NCBI GenBank assembly: GCA_910575585.1
Contig: CAJTGF010000051.1
Span: 1 to 38,179, forward strand
From: Clostridiaceae bacterium
Lineage (GTDB): Bacteria; Bacillota; Clostridia; Lachnospirales; Lachnospiraceae
Direction: 5' to 3'
DNA length: 38,179 nucleotides
The notes below the pieces were generated by a model. It did no database searches. It was given only the letters and a program-made list of their open reading frames with translations, and was not told the DNA's origin. A program made the position numbers and the translations under genes. Within the stretch, counting starts at the first letter, position 1; every line of letters starts with the position of its first letter. Below are positions 6,548 through 14,611 of this stretch, piece by piece.

Positions 6548-7912
6548 TCATATGTTAAATGTGGTATTTTGAAATGGCGTAGTAAAAACATATCTGGATG
6601 CCGCGTCCGCCTGATCTGTAGGGATATACCCCAAACTTAAAAGAGTTTCCTCATATTGCTTCAAAATATCATATAATTCCTGGCCGGAAATATAATCATA
6701 AACCAGATTTTTGGGATCGCTGTAATAGTTTAGATTTTCAAAGGAAGTTTCCTTAGGCAGATGGATGCCGTACTGTTTTGCGTGATCCCAAAACTCGGAA
6801 CCTGGCAAAGGCACAAACTGGTGAACCGCAACTTCATTGGGCATGGTCCGCTTAATGATATCCAGCGCCTTTAATTGTTCTTCTCTTCCACCGCCCGGCA
6901 GTCCTACCATCCACCACGTTTTACAGGATAGACCGGCTTTTACACAGATATCAATGGCTTTTTTAATCTGTGACGCGCGGATCCTCTTGTTGGCAGTCTC
7001 CAATAATCGGTCGGAACCGCTCTCCGCGCCTATGCACAGTTTCACGCACCCAACTGCCATCAGCTCCTTGATCAGTAGCTCTTCCACCAGATCCGCCCGC
7101 AGCTGTATGATAAATTTTATGGGAAGCTGCCTTTCCTTTAACTGCCTGCAAAAGGCCAGACGGGCCTCCCTCTCCCAGAAGAAAATCTCGTCTCCCCAGT
7201 AGATCGTCAAAGCGCCATATTGATCCACCAGCCATTCCAGCTCCTGTAAAATACGGTCAGAGGACATGATCCTTCCCCTCTTTCCTCTTGGAGCCCAGGA
7301 ACAGCAGAAGCGGCATCCATAAGGGCAGCAACGGCTGGTTAAGATGGTATGATGGTCATAAAGACTTAGATCAAATAGATTGCGGTCCATGATGGGAAGC
7401 AGATCCAGATCTACCGATTGTTTTTGGGCCTTTGTCCGGCAGATCCCGCCAAAAGCATCCCGGTATACCAGGTTGGGGATCCCGGCAAGACAGTCATCTG
7501 CCAAAGAATCTGCCTTTGATCTCCTGTTCTCTATACAGCGCAAAAGAGGGACAATCGTTAATTCCCCTTCCCCCAGCATCACGATATCCGCGCCATAAGC
7601 CAATACAGCCTCCGGATAAAGGGTACTGTGAATCCCCCCTGCAATGATCGCTCCTTTAAAAGAAACCTTTAAACGCTGTATCACTTCTGCTGCCTTTTGC
7701 ACAGAAGGAGATAAAAAGGACACGGCTATGACATCTGGCCGGATTTCTTTCACTGCGGTTAAATAGTCCCGGCTGTCTACTGCCATATCCAAAATATGGA
7801 CATCATATCCCGCCTGCGCGGTCAGCGTTGCCAAGATCCCAAGCCCATATGGATACTCCCGGTAGGTTCTGCCCTCCCACTGCTTTGAGATATTCATAAA
7901 AAGTACGTTCAT
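6548..7912 (-). CDS. B12-binding-domain radical SAM enzyme
   Basis: The first 130 residues form a Rossmann-like cobalamin-binding fold (VLFMNISKQ, then YPYGLGILATL, IAVSFLSPSV, GGIHSTLYPE, IVMLGEGE). There is no strict DxHxxG, as is common in this class. The radical SAM domain has the cluster CPYGCRFC (Cys196, Cys200, Cys203) and continues with IYWGDEIFF, CIGAESGSDRLL and a GLPGGG element. Such enzymes usually methylate unactivated carbons or perform rearrangements using cobalamin. The start ATG has AAGGGG in front. It sits 53 bp after the coiled-coil gene and heads a compact five-gene unit with a MoaA-like enzyme, two P-loop kinases and a GreA-like protein. The substrate cannot be deduced. 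Confidence 0.85.
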   Translation of the reverse strand: MNVLFMNISKQWEGRTYREYPYGLGILATLTAQAGYDVHILDMAVDSRDYLTAVKEIRPDVIAVSFLSPSVQKAAEVIQRLKVSFKGAIIAGGIHSTLYPEAVLAYGADIVMLGEGELTIVPLLRCIENRRSKADSLADDCLAGIPNLVYRDAFGGICRTKAQKQSVDLDLLPIMDRNLFDLSLYDHHTILTSRCCPYGCRFCCSWAPRGKRGRIMSSDRILQELEWLVDQYGALTIYWGDEIFFWEREARLAFCRQLKERQLPIKFIIQLRADLVEELLIKELMAVGCVKLCIGAESGSDRLLETANKRIRASQIKKAIDICVKAGLSCKTWWMVGLPGGGREEQLKALDIIKRTMPNEVAVHQFVPLPGSEFWDHAKQYGIHLPKETSFENLNYYSDPKNLVYDYISGQELYDILKQYEETLLSLGYIPTDQADAASRYVFTTPFQNTTFNI

Positions 7913-7965
7913 TTCTTACCCCTTCTCCCTTTTCCTATAACCGCAGAACTCGTATTGCAGCTAAT

Positions 7966-9051
7966 CTACTCTTTATCTGTTATTCTGCCGGAAATCTCGT
8001 TCTTCAACTGCTTCCAATACTCCAATTCTTCTTCTAAACCTTGTCTGTGCTCAAGAAGTTCATCCCTCTTTCGTCTTATGATATCCAGATATTCTTCTAA
8101 TCGCATCGACAAATAATGAGACGCAAATTCTTTTACACGCTCTGCGGAAAATTCTCTAAATCTGTCCTCTGTCTGCCTTAAACAGTTTTCAAAGATTAGA
8201 CTGCTTGATCCATCAATATCTAATCCTGCAGAAACTTGCCCATCATTGCTACTAACATGTATCTCAACATCACTTACGCCCTCTGTTTCTTTTCGAATAG
8301 TAAGTCTTTTAAGAAAAACTTCATTTCCATAGCTTCGATTCCACGGTTCAATGATAGTTGAATTCGCAAACTCTACAAGCATTTCCGGCACGATCATACC
8401 TAGAAACGTCTTATATGTTTTTTCCAAGCTCTCCTCATACGTTCTCTCAATATCCGACAAACATCCTTTTCTAACTTTCAGATAATCTTTCCGCTTCTGA
8501 ACCTCCTGCTCAATCAGACTAAATACTTTATCTCTTGAATAAACCAATCCGTCATATAAAACTCTCTCAAACCGCCTTCTTTCGTAAAGGTCTACAACCG
8601 TATGTTCTAATACATTCACATACTGTTTTAAAAACTGTCTGCTTTCAGACAAATCCAGCAAAGACATCATATTATCAAATCCTATATGGTCTTCTGAATG
8701 AATAATACAGCCCTCTAATGTCTCCAAAAATGAGAGCTGCTCATCCCTCTGCGGAATTTCTTTATTTTCTAATATAAAGGTTCTTTTCTCTACATCCCTA
8801 TAAACCAGTTTTTCAATGGCTCTATACTGACGTTCTAATCTGGTAAAGAGATCTATATCCTCTGGCTGCCGCAATTCTCCTTTAGAACATATTCCTTTTA
8901 AAAATAGAAATCTCTTCTTCCTTTCATTGGCTGGAATACTGTCTCTTACAGTTCCTAACTCATTGATCCATTGCGTGTTAAGTTTGTTTTCATCAATAAT
9001 CTCACACAACCTATCGATCTCAAACATAAGCTGTCTGTAAATAGCTCTCAC
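7966..9051 (-). CDS. Uncharacterised helical protein of the Hsp70/AAA+ cluster
   Basis: The product is about 361 residues from GTG 9051. The closest ATG is at 9027, and the ribosome site GGGAG is very close to the GTG, so the exact start is uncertain. The sequence is almost entirely charged helix, with strong coiled-coil heptads near residues 180-215 and 310-355. A short beta segment (about 245-280) includes LKRLTIRKETEGVSDVEIHV, and a C-terminal LEHRQGLEEELEYWKQ helix follows. No enzymatic motif is visible. It follows the AAA+ gene by 66 bp and is probably a structural or substrate-adaptor subunit of the same complex. The gap on either side is the largest in the 13-gene cluster, so this may be the boundary between two modules. 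Confidence 0.7.
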   Translation of the reverse strand: MRAIYRQLMFEIDRLCEIIDENKLNTQWINELGTVRDSIPANERKKRFLFLKGICSKGELRQPEDIDLFTRLERQYRAIEKLVYRDVEKRTFILENKEIPQRDEQLSFLETLEGCIIHSEDHIGFDNMMSLLDLSESRQFLKQYVNVLEHTVVDLYERRRFERVLYDGLVYSRDKVFSLIEQEVQKRKDYLKVRKGCLSDIERTYEESLEKTYKTFLGMIVPEMLVEFANSTIIEPWNRSYGNEVFLKRLTIRKETEGVSDVEIHVSSNDGQVSAGLDIDGSSSLIFENCLRQTEDRFREFSAERVKEFASHYLSMRLEEYLDIIRRKRDELLEHRQGLEEELEYWKQLKNEISGRITDKE

Positions 9052-9117
9052 TCCCTTTTAGAGGCAGCGTCTTGTCTTTTAATCACTGCCGCTAAATTTT
9101 TAATTCAACTTGTATGA

Positions 9118-11694
9118 TTAGCTGGCCCTAAAAAAGTCCTCAACTAAATCATCATCTATCTCCAGCTTCTCATGCCCTGTCAGTTGATCCTTCTGTCTGA
9201 AATACGCTTCCTCTTTTAACTGTTTATAGACACTGACAATCTCTGCGCCTGATGGTCGGACAGGTCTCAGATCTTCGTTCTCTTCCTTTTCCCTGATGGC
9301 GTTCCTCTGCTCCCTCCTCTGACATCTTTCCAGCAGTTTATCATAAATAAATTCAACAAGATCTGTTCCCCTTAGATTTATCTTCCCATCATCCCTCATT
9401 AACTTCGCAAGCATTTCTTTTCCATCCTCTTCAGCTGGATTGTCCAATAACATATGCTCATCAATCCGCCCTTTTCGTATAACCGCTTCATCCAGAAATT
9501 CGTAATAATTCGTAGCGGCAATTAAAAGTACCTTGCTTTGAGAGGAACGAATTCCGGTTCTCTCTTTTCCATCCCCGGCCGCCAAATAATCTAACAAAGT
9601 ACCTCTGACCACCTGATTTAAATTATGCACTCCGGCAAGAGCATCAAATTCATCAAAGAACAACAGGACTCCATCATATTTGCTGCACGTTCTTGACAAT
9701 CTGAATGCCTGATCAAAGATCGCCTGAAGATTGTCCAGCTGCCTACTGACGGAATCGGACACGAAGTCTTTACTCAGAACTTTGATATAATAAAAATTAT
9801 TTTCTTTTGCGACAGCCTCTGCAAGCACCGTCTTGGCATTCCCCGGAGGCCCATATAGCAACACTCCTCTGCTGATATCCAGCTTATATTTGTCTGCCTT
9901 AAGTTTTTCGGCCTCACTGCTTTTTATAAAAACTGCCTGTCTAGAAATCCGCTCTTTGATCTTGCCATATCCGATCACATCCGCATAAGTCCTTTTAAGT
10001 TCTCCCGGCTCCCTGACCTCCACTGGAATACTTCTCTGCAGATCTTCGATAAGCTTCTTCTCATTATCTTCCAATATTCTTACAAACTGGAATCTGCTTT
10101 TCTCATCATCTCCAAGGTTTTCTATAGAGCCAAACTCTGTATCCTTGATATTTTCCTTCAGCTTCTTCACAAAATTATCAATATCTCGTCCTGACATATT
10201 CACAGTTTTCGACTCAATTTCACTACGATAAAATTTGTTACTCAGAGTAAACTTGTATTTCTTAAGTTTGCTGTCAAAAATCCGTATTCTGTTCTCCGCG
10301 CTTGGCAAATCAATGAGGATGCGGTCAGACAATCTGCTTTGAACAGCCGCATCAATGATATTAGGTCTGTTGGTAGCAGCAATAACAAAAATTTTTTCCT
10401 TTCCTGATGTCATACCATCCACTTCCTGCAGAAACTGATTCACCATGTCAAGATTATAGCTATCGCTTCCAGCCATGCCAATATCCCGGCCAGGAAACAC
10501 TGTATCTGCCTCATCAATAAACATAACCGTCGGCTCGTTGGCTCTAGCTTCGTCAAAGATCCTCTTTACCTTCCCACTGGACTGTCCCACATACTCACCC
10601 TTCAGATCCGATAAGGTTGGAGCCATAAAATAGCAATTCTTTTCATTGGCAATGGCTTTCACAATCTGGGTTTTTCCGGTTCCAGGCGGTCCTGTAAGTA
10701 TGATTCCCTTTCGGTATTCCCTTGTGTCCCCATGCTCCATAAAAGCATCAATAGCGTTTAAGATTTTTCTCTTAGTTTCCTCTTCCAGAATGACATCCTC
10801 CAACAAAACCTTTTCCGCTGTTATCTTCTCAATAGCAATTTCAAAATCTGTCCGGTCAATATATTCTTTTCCTTTATCTATGACGATTGCCTCAAATACC
10901 TGAATCGCCTCCTGCAGATTCTTTTTGCTGGAGGCAACTCCATGAGCGATCTCATCTAGTTCATCTAGGAGATTCGGCTGGATAGCCCTCTGAAACTCCG
11001 TCTCTCTAAAAAACTTTCTTAAAAACGCTTCTTTCACTTCCTCGGCAGACGGATTTCCCACAACTATAATATTGCTTCCTTTAGACTCAAAATTATACTT
11101 TTTCAGAAGTTCCATATCCTCCAAGGCAACGATCACATAAGCATGCCGCAATTTAATAAAATCTTTTAAGATCTTGATATATTCCAGAGAATCATTATTG
11201 TTGGAGGAATACAATTGAGCTAACCATTCAAACCCATCAAAAAATACCGCGATTCTTTTCCTGGAATCCGTTATCCCATTGGCTCTGGATTTCACCATAT
11301 TAATATGATTTATTACATCTGTCCCGTTTGCCTGCATATCTTCTCGAACCATCCTCGCCTGACGAGATTGCCCTGATCTTCCCTCGCTATCGTCAAAATC
11401 ATCATCATCCATATCGTCCTCAACTTTGGCTGGTTCCAAAAACTCCGCAGTCACATCCACATGATCCCCGCCGCTGATACGGCGCACTGTCACTCCATCG
11501 GTCTTCGCCGTAACAAAGTACTCACAGTCCCCTCTCTCTGTAAAAAAAGCTTTTAGCGTTTCCTCCAACAGACAGGCCCCCTCAAACAGTCCTTCCATAA
11601 AGCAGTCGTTGATTCCTGCCCCGTATACAAAGAAAACTCGTTTTCCTTGGTCCAACCCCTTTGAAAGAGGAATCTTTATTCTATGTCTATACAT
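9118..11694 (-). CDS. Double AAA+ ATPase, Cdc48/VAT-like
   Basis: The 858-residue protein has two AAA+ modules. Module 1 has Walker A GPPGTGKT with Lys341, Walker B VMFIDEAD with Glu395, sensor AATNRPN, and an SRLSDR arginine-finger region. Module 2 has Walker A GPPGNAKT with Lys621, Walker B LLFFDEFD, sensor AATNYYEFLD and RKGRIDEHM. The N-terminal 290 residues are not a Cdc48 N-domain. They include AVFFDGFEWL and VIVALEDMELL strands and a helical lid-like part, which I read as a degenerate third ATPase-like module. Cdc48-type proteins unfold substrates and pull apart complexes. The gene starts 6 bp after the preceding coiled-coil gene and belongs with the Hsp70-like and radical SAM genes. 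The unusual Ala in the second Walker A is noted below. Confidence 0.9.
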   Translation of the reverse strand: MYRHRIKIPLSKGLDQGKRVFFVYGAGINDCFMEGLFEGACLLEETLKAFFTERGDCEYFVTAKTDGVTVRRISGGDHVDVTAEFLEPAKVEDDMDDDDFDDSEGRSGQSRQARMVREDMQANGTDVINHINMVKSRANGITDSRKRIAVFFDGFEWLAQLYSSNNNDSLEYIKILKDFIKLRHAYVIVALEDMELLKKYNFESKGSNIIVVGNPSAEEVKEAFLRKFFRETEFQRAIQPNLLDELDEIAHGVASSKKNLQEAIQVFEAIVIDKGKEYIDRTDFEIAIEKITAEKVLLEDVILEEETKRKILNAIDAFMEHGDTREYRKGIILTGPPGTGKTQIVKAIANEKNCYFMAPTLSDLKGEYVGQSSGKVKRIFDEARANEPTVMFIDEADTVFPGRDIGMAGSDSYNLDMVNQFLQEVDGMTSGKEKIFVIAATNRPNIIDAAVQSRLSDRILIDLPSAENRIRIFDSKLKKYKFTLSNKFYRSEIESKTVNMSGRDIDNFVKKLKENIKDTEFGSIENLGDDEKSRFQFVRILEDNEKKLIEDLQRSIPVEVREPGELKRTYADVIGYGKIKERISRQAVFIKSSEAEKLKADKYKLDISRGVLLYGPPGNAKTVLAEAVAKENNFYYIKVLSKDFVSDSVSRQLDNLQAIFDQAFRLSRTCSKYDGVLLFFDEFDALAGVHNLNQVVRGTLLDYLAAGDGKERTGIRSSQSKVLLIAATNYYEFLDEAVIRKGRIDEHMLLDNPAEEDGKEMLAKLMRDDGKINLRGTDLVEFIYDKLLERCQRREQRNAIREKEENEDLRPVRPSGAEIVSVYKQLKEEAYFRQKDQLTGHEKLEIDDDLVEDFFRAS

Positions 11695-11700
11695 ACTTGT

Positions 11701-12441
11701 TTACCTTTCCCCAGGAATAGCCTTTATACAGTTTTTCAGTGCTGACAACGCATCCTGAAATACTGGATCCGAATCATTTCTGCTCAATGCCCCGGCAAGC
11801 TCATCCAGTTCCTTTTTCATTCGCTCTTTTTTTCCTTCCTGCTCCCTCTGCTTCTTTCTCCTGCTTTCTATCTCTAGTTTGAGAGATTCTATATCACCTT
11901 CCAGATTGCCTTGCTGATAATCCTCCATTCTCTTAATCTCACCCTCCAGGCGCGCCCGCTCTTCCAGCTTTTCCTTTAAACCACTCATAGATTCACCTAA
12001 CTTCTTAAGGCTGTCCTCTAGCTGATTAATTTCTTCTGTTACCTTCTCAATTTCACGCTGATATTGATTGTACGCGCTGCTACTGGCATGGCTATTCTCC
12101 TTTATGTCCCTGATCGTCTCCCTGATTGACGCTAACAACTCCCGATCCTGGTCATATACGCGCAAAAAATCCACAGGCGCTTTCTCCCGCTTTATCACCA
12201 GATGCTTTACAATATCCTGTGACAGCGGATACAGTTTTACCAAAGAGGAAAATACTTTCTGTTTCTTTCCCACTTCCAGTTCCGATATTTCATTGTACAA
12301 AGTAGCAGCCTGTTCTCTGCGTAAAAAATACATAAGCTGCGCAACCTCCTCAGAGGCATCTCTGTTTCTCTGAAAAATAATCTCCAGAAAGTCCTCTTCC
12401 GCAAGACTTTCCATTAATTCCTTTATGTTAGGTTCTCTCAT
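11701..12441 (-). CDS. Coiled-coil protein
   Basis: The product has 246 residues. The first 100 form an all-helical domain (SLAEEDFLEIIFQRN, then SLVKLYPLSQDIV). The rest, residues 105-235, is a nearly continuous coiled coil rich in E, K, L and R, broken only near a DYQQGNLEGDIES turn. No enzymatic motif is present. The ATG at 12441 has a weak GGCGG ribosome site. It lies 47 bp after the 500-residue coiled-coil gene and 6 bp before the AAA+ gene, so it probably supplies a scaffold or adaptor for the AAA+ ring. The family is not recognised. Confidence 0.7.
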   Translation of the reverse strand: MREPNIKELMESLAEEDFLEIIFQRNRDASEEVAQLMYFLRREQAATLYNEISELEVGKKQKVFSSLVKLYPLSQDIVKHLVIKREKAPVDFLRVYDQDRELLASIRETIRDIKENSHASSSAYNQYQREIEKVTEEINQLEDSLKKLGESMSGLKEKLEERARLEGEIKRMEDYQQGNLEGDIESLKLEIESRRKKQREQEGKKERMKKELDELAGALSRNDSDPVFQDALSALKNCIKAIPGER

Positions 12442-12488
12442 TGTACATCAACCGCCTTATCATAATCTTATCCTTTTTTAACTTGCCT

Positions 12489-13991
12489 TTAGTGAGAAGG
12501 AAGAGTCTGAAACTGCCCGCTCTCCTGGTGTCCTACGCGTTTCTTCTGCTCTCTTCTATTCAAAACATTGCTTCCGTTTTCCATATCCACTTTCTCGATA
12601 TGAATCCCCACATCATCAAGAGCTTTACAGATATCTTCCCACTTTGATGGACAATTCCCCACTGTCTGATGGTCAATATCGATCTTCACGTCTCCATTGT
12701 CATTAATAAATACCTTTGTAAAATCTATCGTATCACCGCCTGGATTTTTTGCGCAAATCTTCCAGCCATTTTTTACACTTCCATCAATCTTAAATGCCCC
12801 TGTCTCAAATCCCATCTTCCGCATCACGCCTTTGATATCTCTTGCAACATAAAAATTCTCAATCAAATGTTCCTGCAGCACAGCAGCGTATTCCACAGCC
12901 TGATGTATCAGTTCATTATTTATCTGGACCTGCTTTTGTACCTCGCCGAACTGTTCCGCTTTTAGATGTTCTTCCGCCTGCCTGATGCCAGACCGTATTC
13001 TACCAACCAACTCTTGCTTGTCGCTGTAATCCTCCAGATATTCCAAAAGGCCTATCTTTCCTGCCTTCTCTTTGTTTTTAGCATAATCCACAGGCTCGTA
13101 GAAGAAATTATGCTCTGGATTTAAGATCTGCCGGCTGGCGTCCACTGCCGCGTCGGCCTTTTCTTTCTGTTCTAGAAACGTTTCATAGCAAATCTGTAAC
13201 CTGTTTTCAAACAAACCGATCTGTTCGCTTAAGGCCGTTACGTTTCTGGTAACTTCTTCATCAGACAGTCCAAAAAAATCATCACACTTTTGTTTCAGTT
13301 CCTCATACTCTCCAGGAAGAAACTTTTCAACCAGCTGATGGTCTATAAGATTAAAAGCTTTCTTTATATAATCTTTTGCCTCTGATGCTTTTTTATGCAG
13401 CCTCACAATCTTCTCTGCTCTCTCTTCCAGCTGTTTGTGAGCCAAAAGGATCTGAGATATACGCTTCTCCAAATTTTGATATTGAATCAGTTCTTTATTG
13501 CTTATCTGAACTTTCTGATCAAGATCTCTTATAAGACGGCTTTTTTCGTTTCCAATCTGTCTGTATGTTTTTAACAATTTATCAGCGTCCTCATATTCAT
13601 CATCACAGTACCAGTTTTTATTTCGGATCCGCTCCCGTATCCTATCGGCTTCCTTATCCGCCTTTTGTAGTTCCGTCTCAATTTTTTGACGCCTTTTTTG
13701 AAACGCCTCCAAGTCCTTTCCGTAATCAACTGGTTGGTTGGCTCGACGCAAAGAATCAAACTGCTCTTCAAGCTGCTTTGCTTCCTCCGGAAATTGATCC
13801 TTGCAGTCCTGGCCTATGATAAGGCGCTGTTCTCTTACGCGACGGCTGATTTCAGTTATTTTTTCCTGATTTGTTTTCACGTTTTTCTCTGCTGTCGAAA
13901 TATGCTTTAGGTAATTTGCGTTTCCGGCGTTCCTGGCATCTTTCCCTCTTGCCAGAAGACCATTTACCTCTGTAGACTTTCTTCCGCTCAT
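12489..13991 (-). CDS. Coiled-coil protein with small C-terminal alpha/beta domain
   Basis: The 500-residue protein begins MSGRKSTEVNGLLARGKDAR. It is dominated by coiled-coil helices up to about residue 380, with several short breaks. A compact alpha/beta domain follows (about 390-470: FKIDGSVKNGWKIC, DFTKVFINDNGDVKIDID, then WEDICKALDDVGIHI). The tail is basic and low in order. The C-terminal domain is the only part with distinct character and might bind a ligand or a partner. Start ATG 13991 has GGAGAGG upstream and is 3 bp from the stop of the radical SAM activase gene, so the two are translationally linked. No family is recognised. Confidence 0.7.
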   Translation of the reverse strand: MSGRKSTEVNGLLARGKDARNAGNANYLKHISTAEKNVKTNQEKITEISRRVREQRLIIGQDCKDQFPEEAKQLEEQFDSLRRANQPVDYGKDLEAFQKRRQKIETELQKADKEADRIRERIRNKNWYCDDEYEDADKLLKTYRQIGNEKSRLIRDLDQKVQISNKELIQYQNLEKRISQILLAHKQLEERAEKIVRLHKKASEAKDYIKKAFNLIDHQLVEKFLPGEYEELKQKCDDFFGLSDEEVTRNVTALSEQIGLFENRLQICYETFLEQKEKADAAVDASRQILNPEHNFFYEPVDYAKNKEKAGKIGLLEYLEDYSDKQELVGRIRSGIRQAEEHLKAEQFGEVQKQVQINNELIHQAVEYAAVLQEHLIENFYVARDIKGVMRKMGFETGAFKIDGSVKNGWKICAKNPGGDTIDFTKVFINDNGDVKIDIDHQTVGNCPSKWEDICKALDDVGIHIEKVDMENGSNVLNRREQKKRVGHQESGQFQTLPSH

Positions 13992-13994
13992 TTC

Positions 13995-14609
13995 TTATAC
14001 CTCTCCTACTTTTTCTAAAAAATCCCTATAAAACCCTTTTGGCGGAATCCCTATCATGTATGTCTCGTTATCCGTTGTCACATAAAATTCAATCTGACGA
14101 TTTTTTGCGCTGAAGATCTGTTCCTTAAATTCTCTGTACCGTTCCGTAAAGAAATAGAACTTTTGATTATCTGAACCGCGATACATCCCTCCCATATCCA
14201 GTTCCTCTTTATACTCTCCGTCTATAAAAATATCAATTTCCTGAAGAAATTCTCCTATCTCCTTGCATCCAAACCGCTTTTTAAGTTCCGCAAGAGTATA
14301 TCCAGAATAAAGCATCAGATCAAGCTTTGTATTCTTCCGGATTTTTCCAGCCAATTCTTTCAACTGCTCAAACTGCAAAAAAGGTTCTCCACCACTTATG
14401 GTAACCCCCTGAATGTCTTTTTCCTTTGTAATCAGAGAACATAAATGTTCTACGGATATGAGACTTCCTCCATCCTCTCTTTGTCCATCAGGGTTGATGC
14501 AATTATGGCATCTCTTATGGCAACCCTGAAACCATATCACAAAACGTTTTCCCGGTCCCAGCACCTCGGTACTATTGACATAGTGGCTGATCCTCACCAT
14601 AGAAGCCAT
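13995..14609 (-). CDS. NrdG-like radical SAM activase
   Basis: At 204 residues the protein has the 4Fe-4S/SAM cluster CHKRCHNC (Cys30, Cys34, Cys37). It has FVIWFQGC leading into it, and VTISGGEPFLQ (about residues 71-81), which is the GGE motif for SAM binding. An LMLYSGYTL strand and DIFIDGEYKEEL follow, as in glycyl-radical activating enzymes such as NrdG. NrdG activates the anaerobic ribonucleotide reductase NrdD, but no glycyl-radical enzyme is in this cluster. The gene lies between two coiled-coil genes with gaps of only 2 and 3 bp, so it belongs to the complex. I infer a modification of a protein in this operon or of a distant target. The start ATG 14609 has a GGGGAG ribosome site. A shorter start at the fourth codon is possible. 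Confidence 0.85.
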   Translation of the reverse strand: MASMVRISHYVNSTEVLGPGKRFVIWFQGCHKRCHNCINPDGQREDGGSLISVEHLCSLITKEKDIQGVTISGGEPFLQFEQLKELAGKIRKNTKLDLMLYSGYTLAELKKRFGCKEIGEFLQEIDIFIDGEYKEELDMGGMYRGSDNQKFYFFTERYREFKEQIFSAKNRQIEFYVTTDNETYMIGIPPKGFYRDFLEKVGEV

Positions 14610-14611
14610 AC

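Noticed and set aside
13995-14609. Housekeeping nrdG
   Set aside because: No nrdD is next to it and it is embedded between coiled-coil genes at 2-3 bp, so I do not assign the gene symbol.
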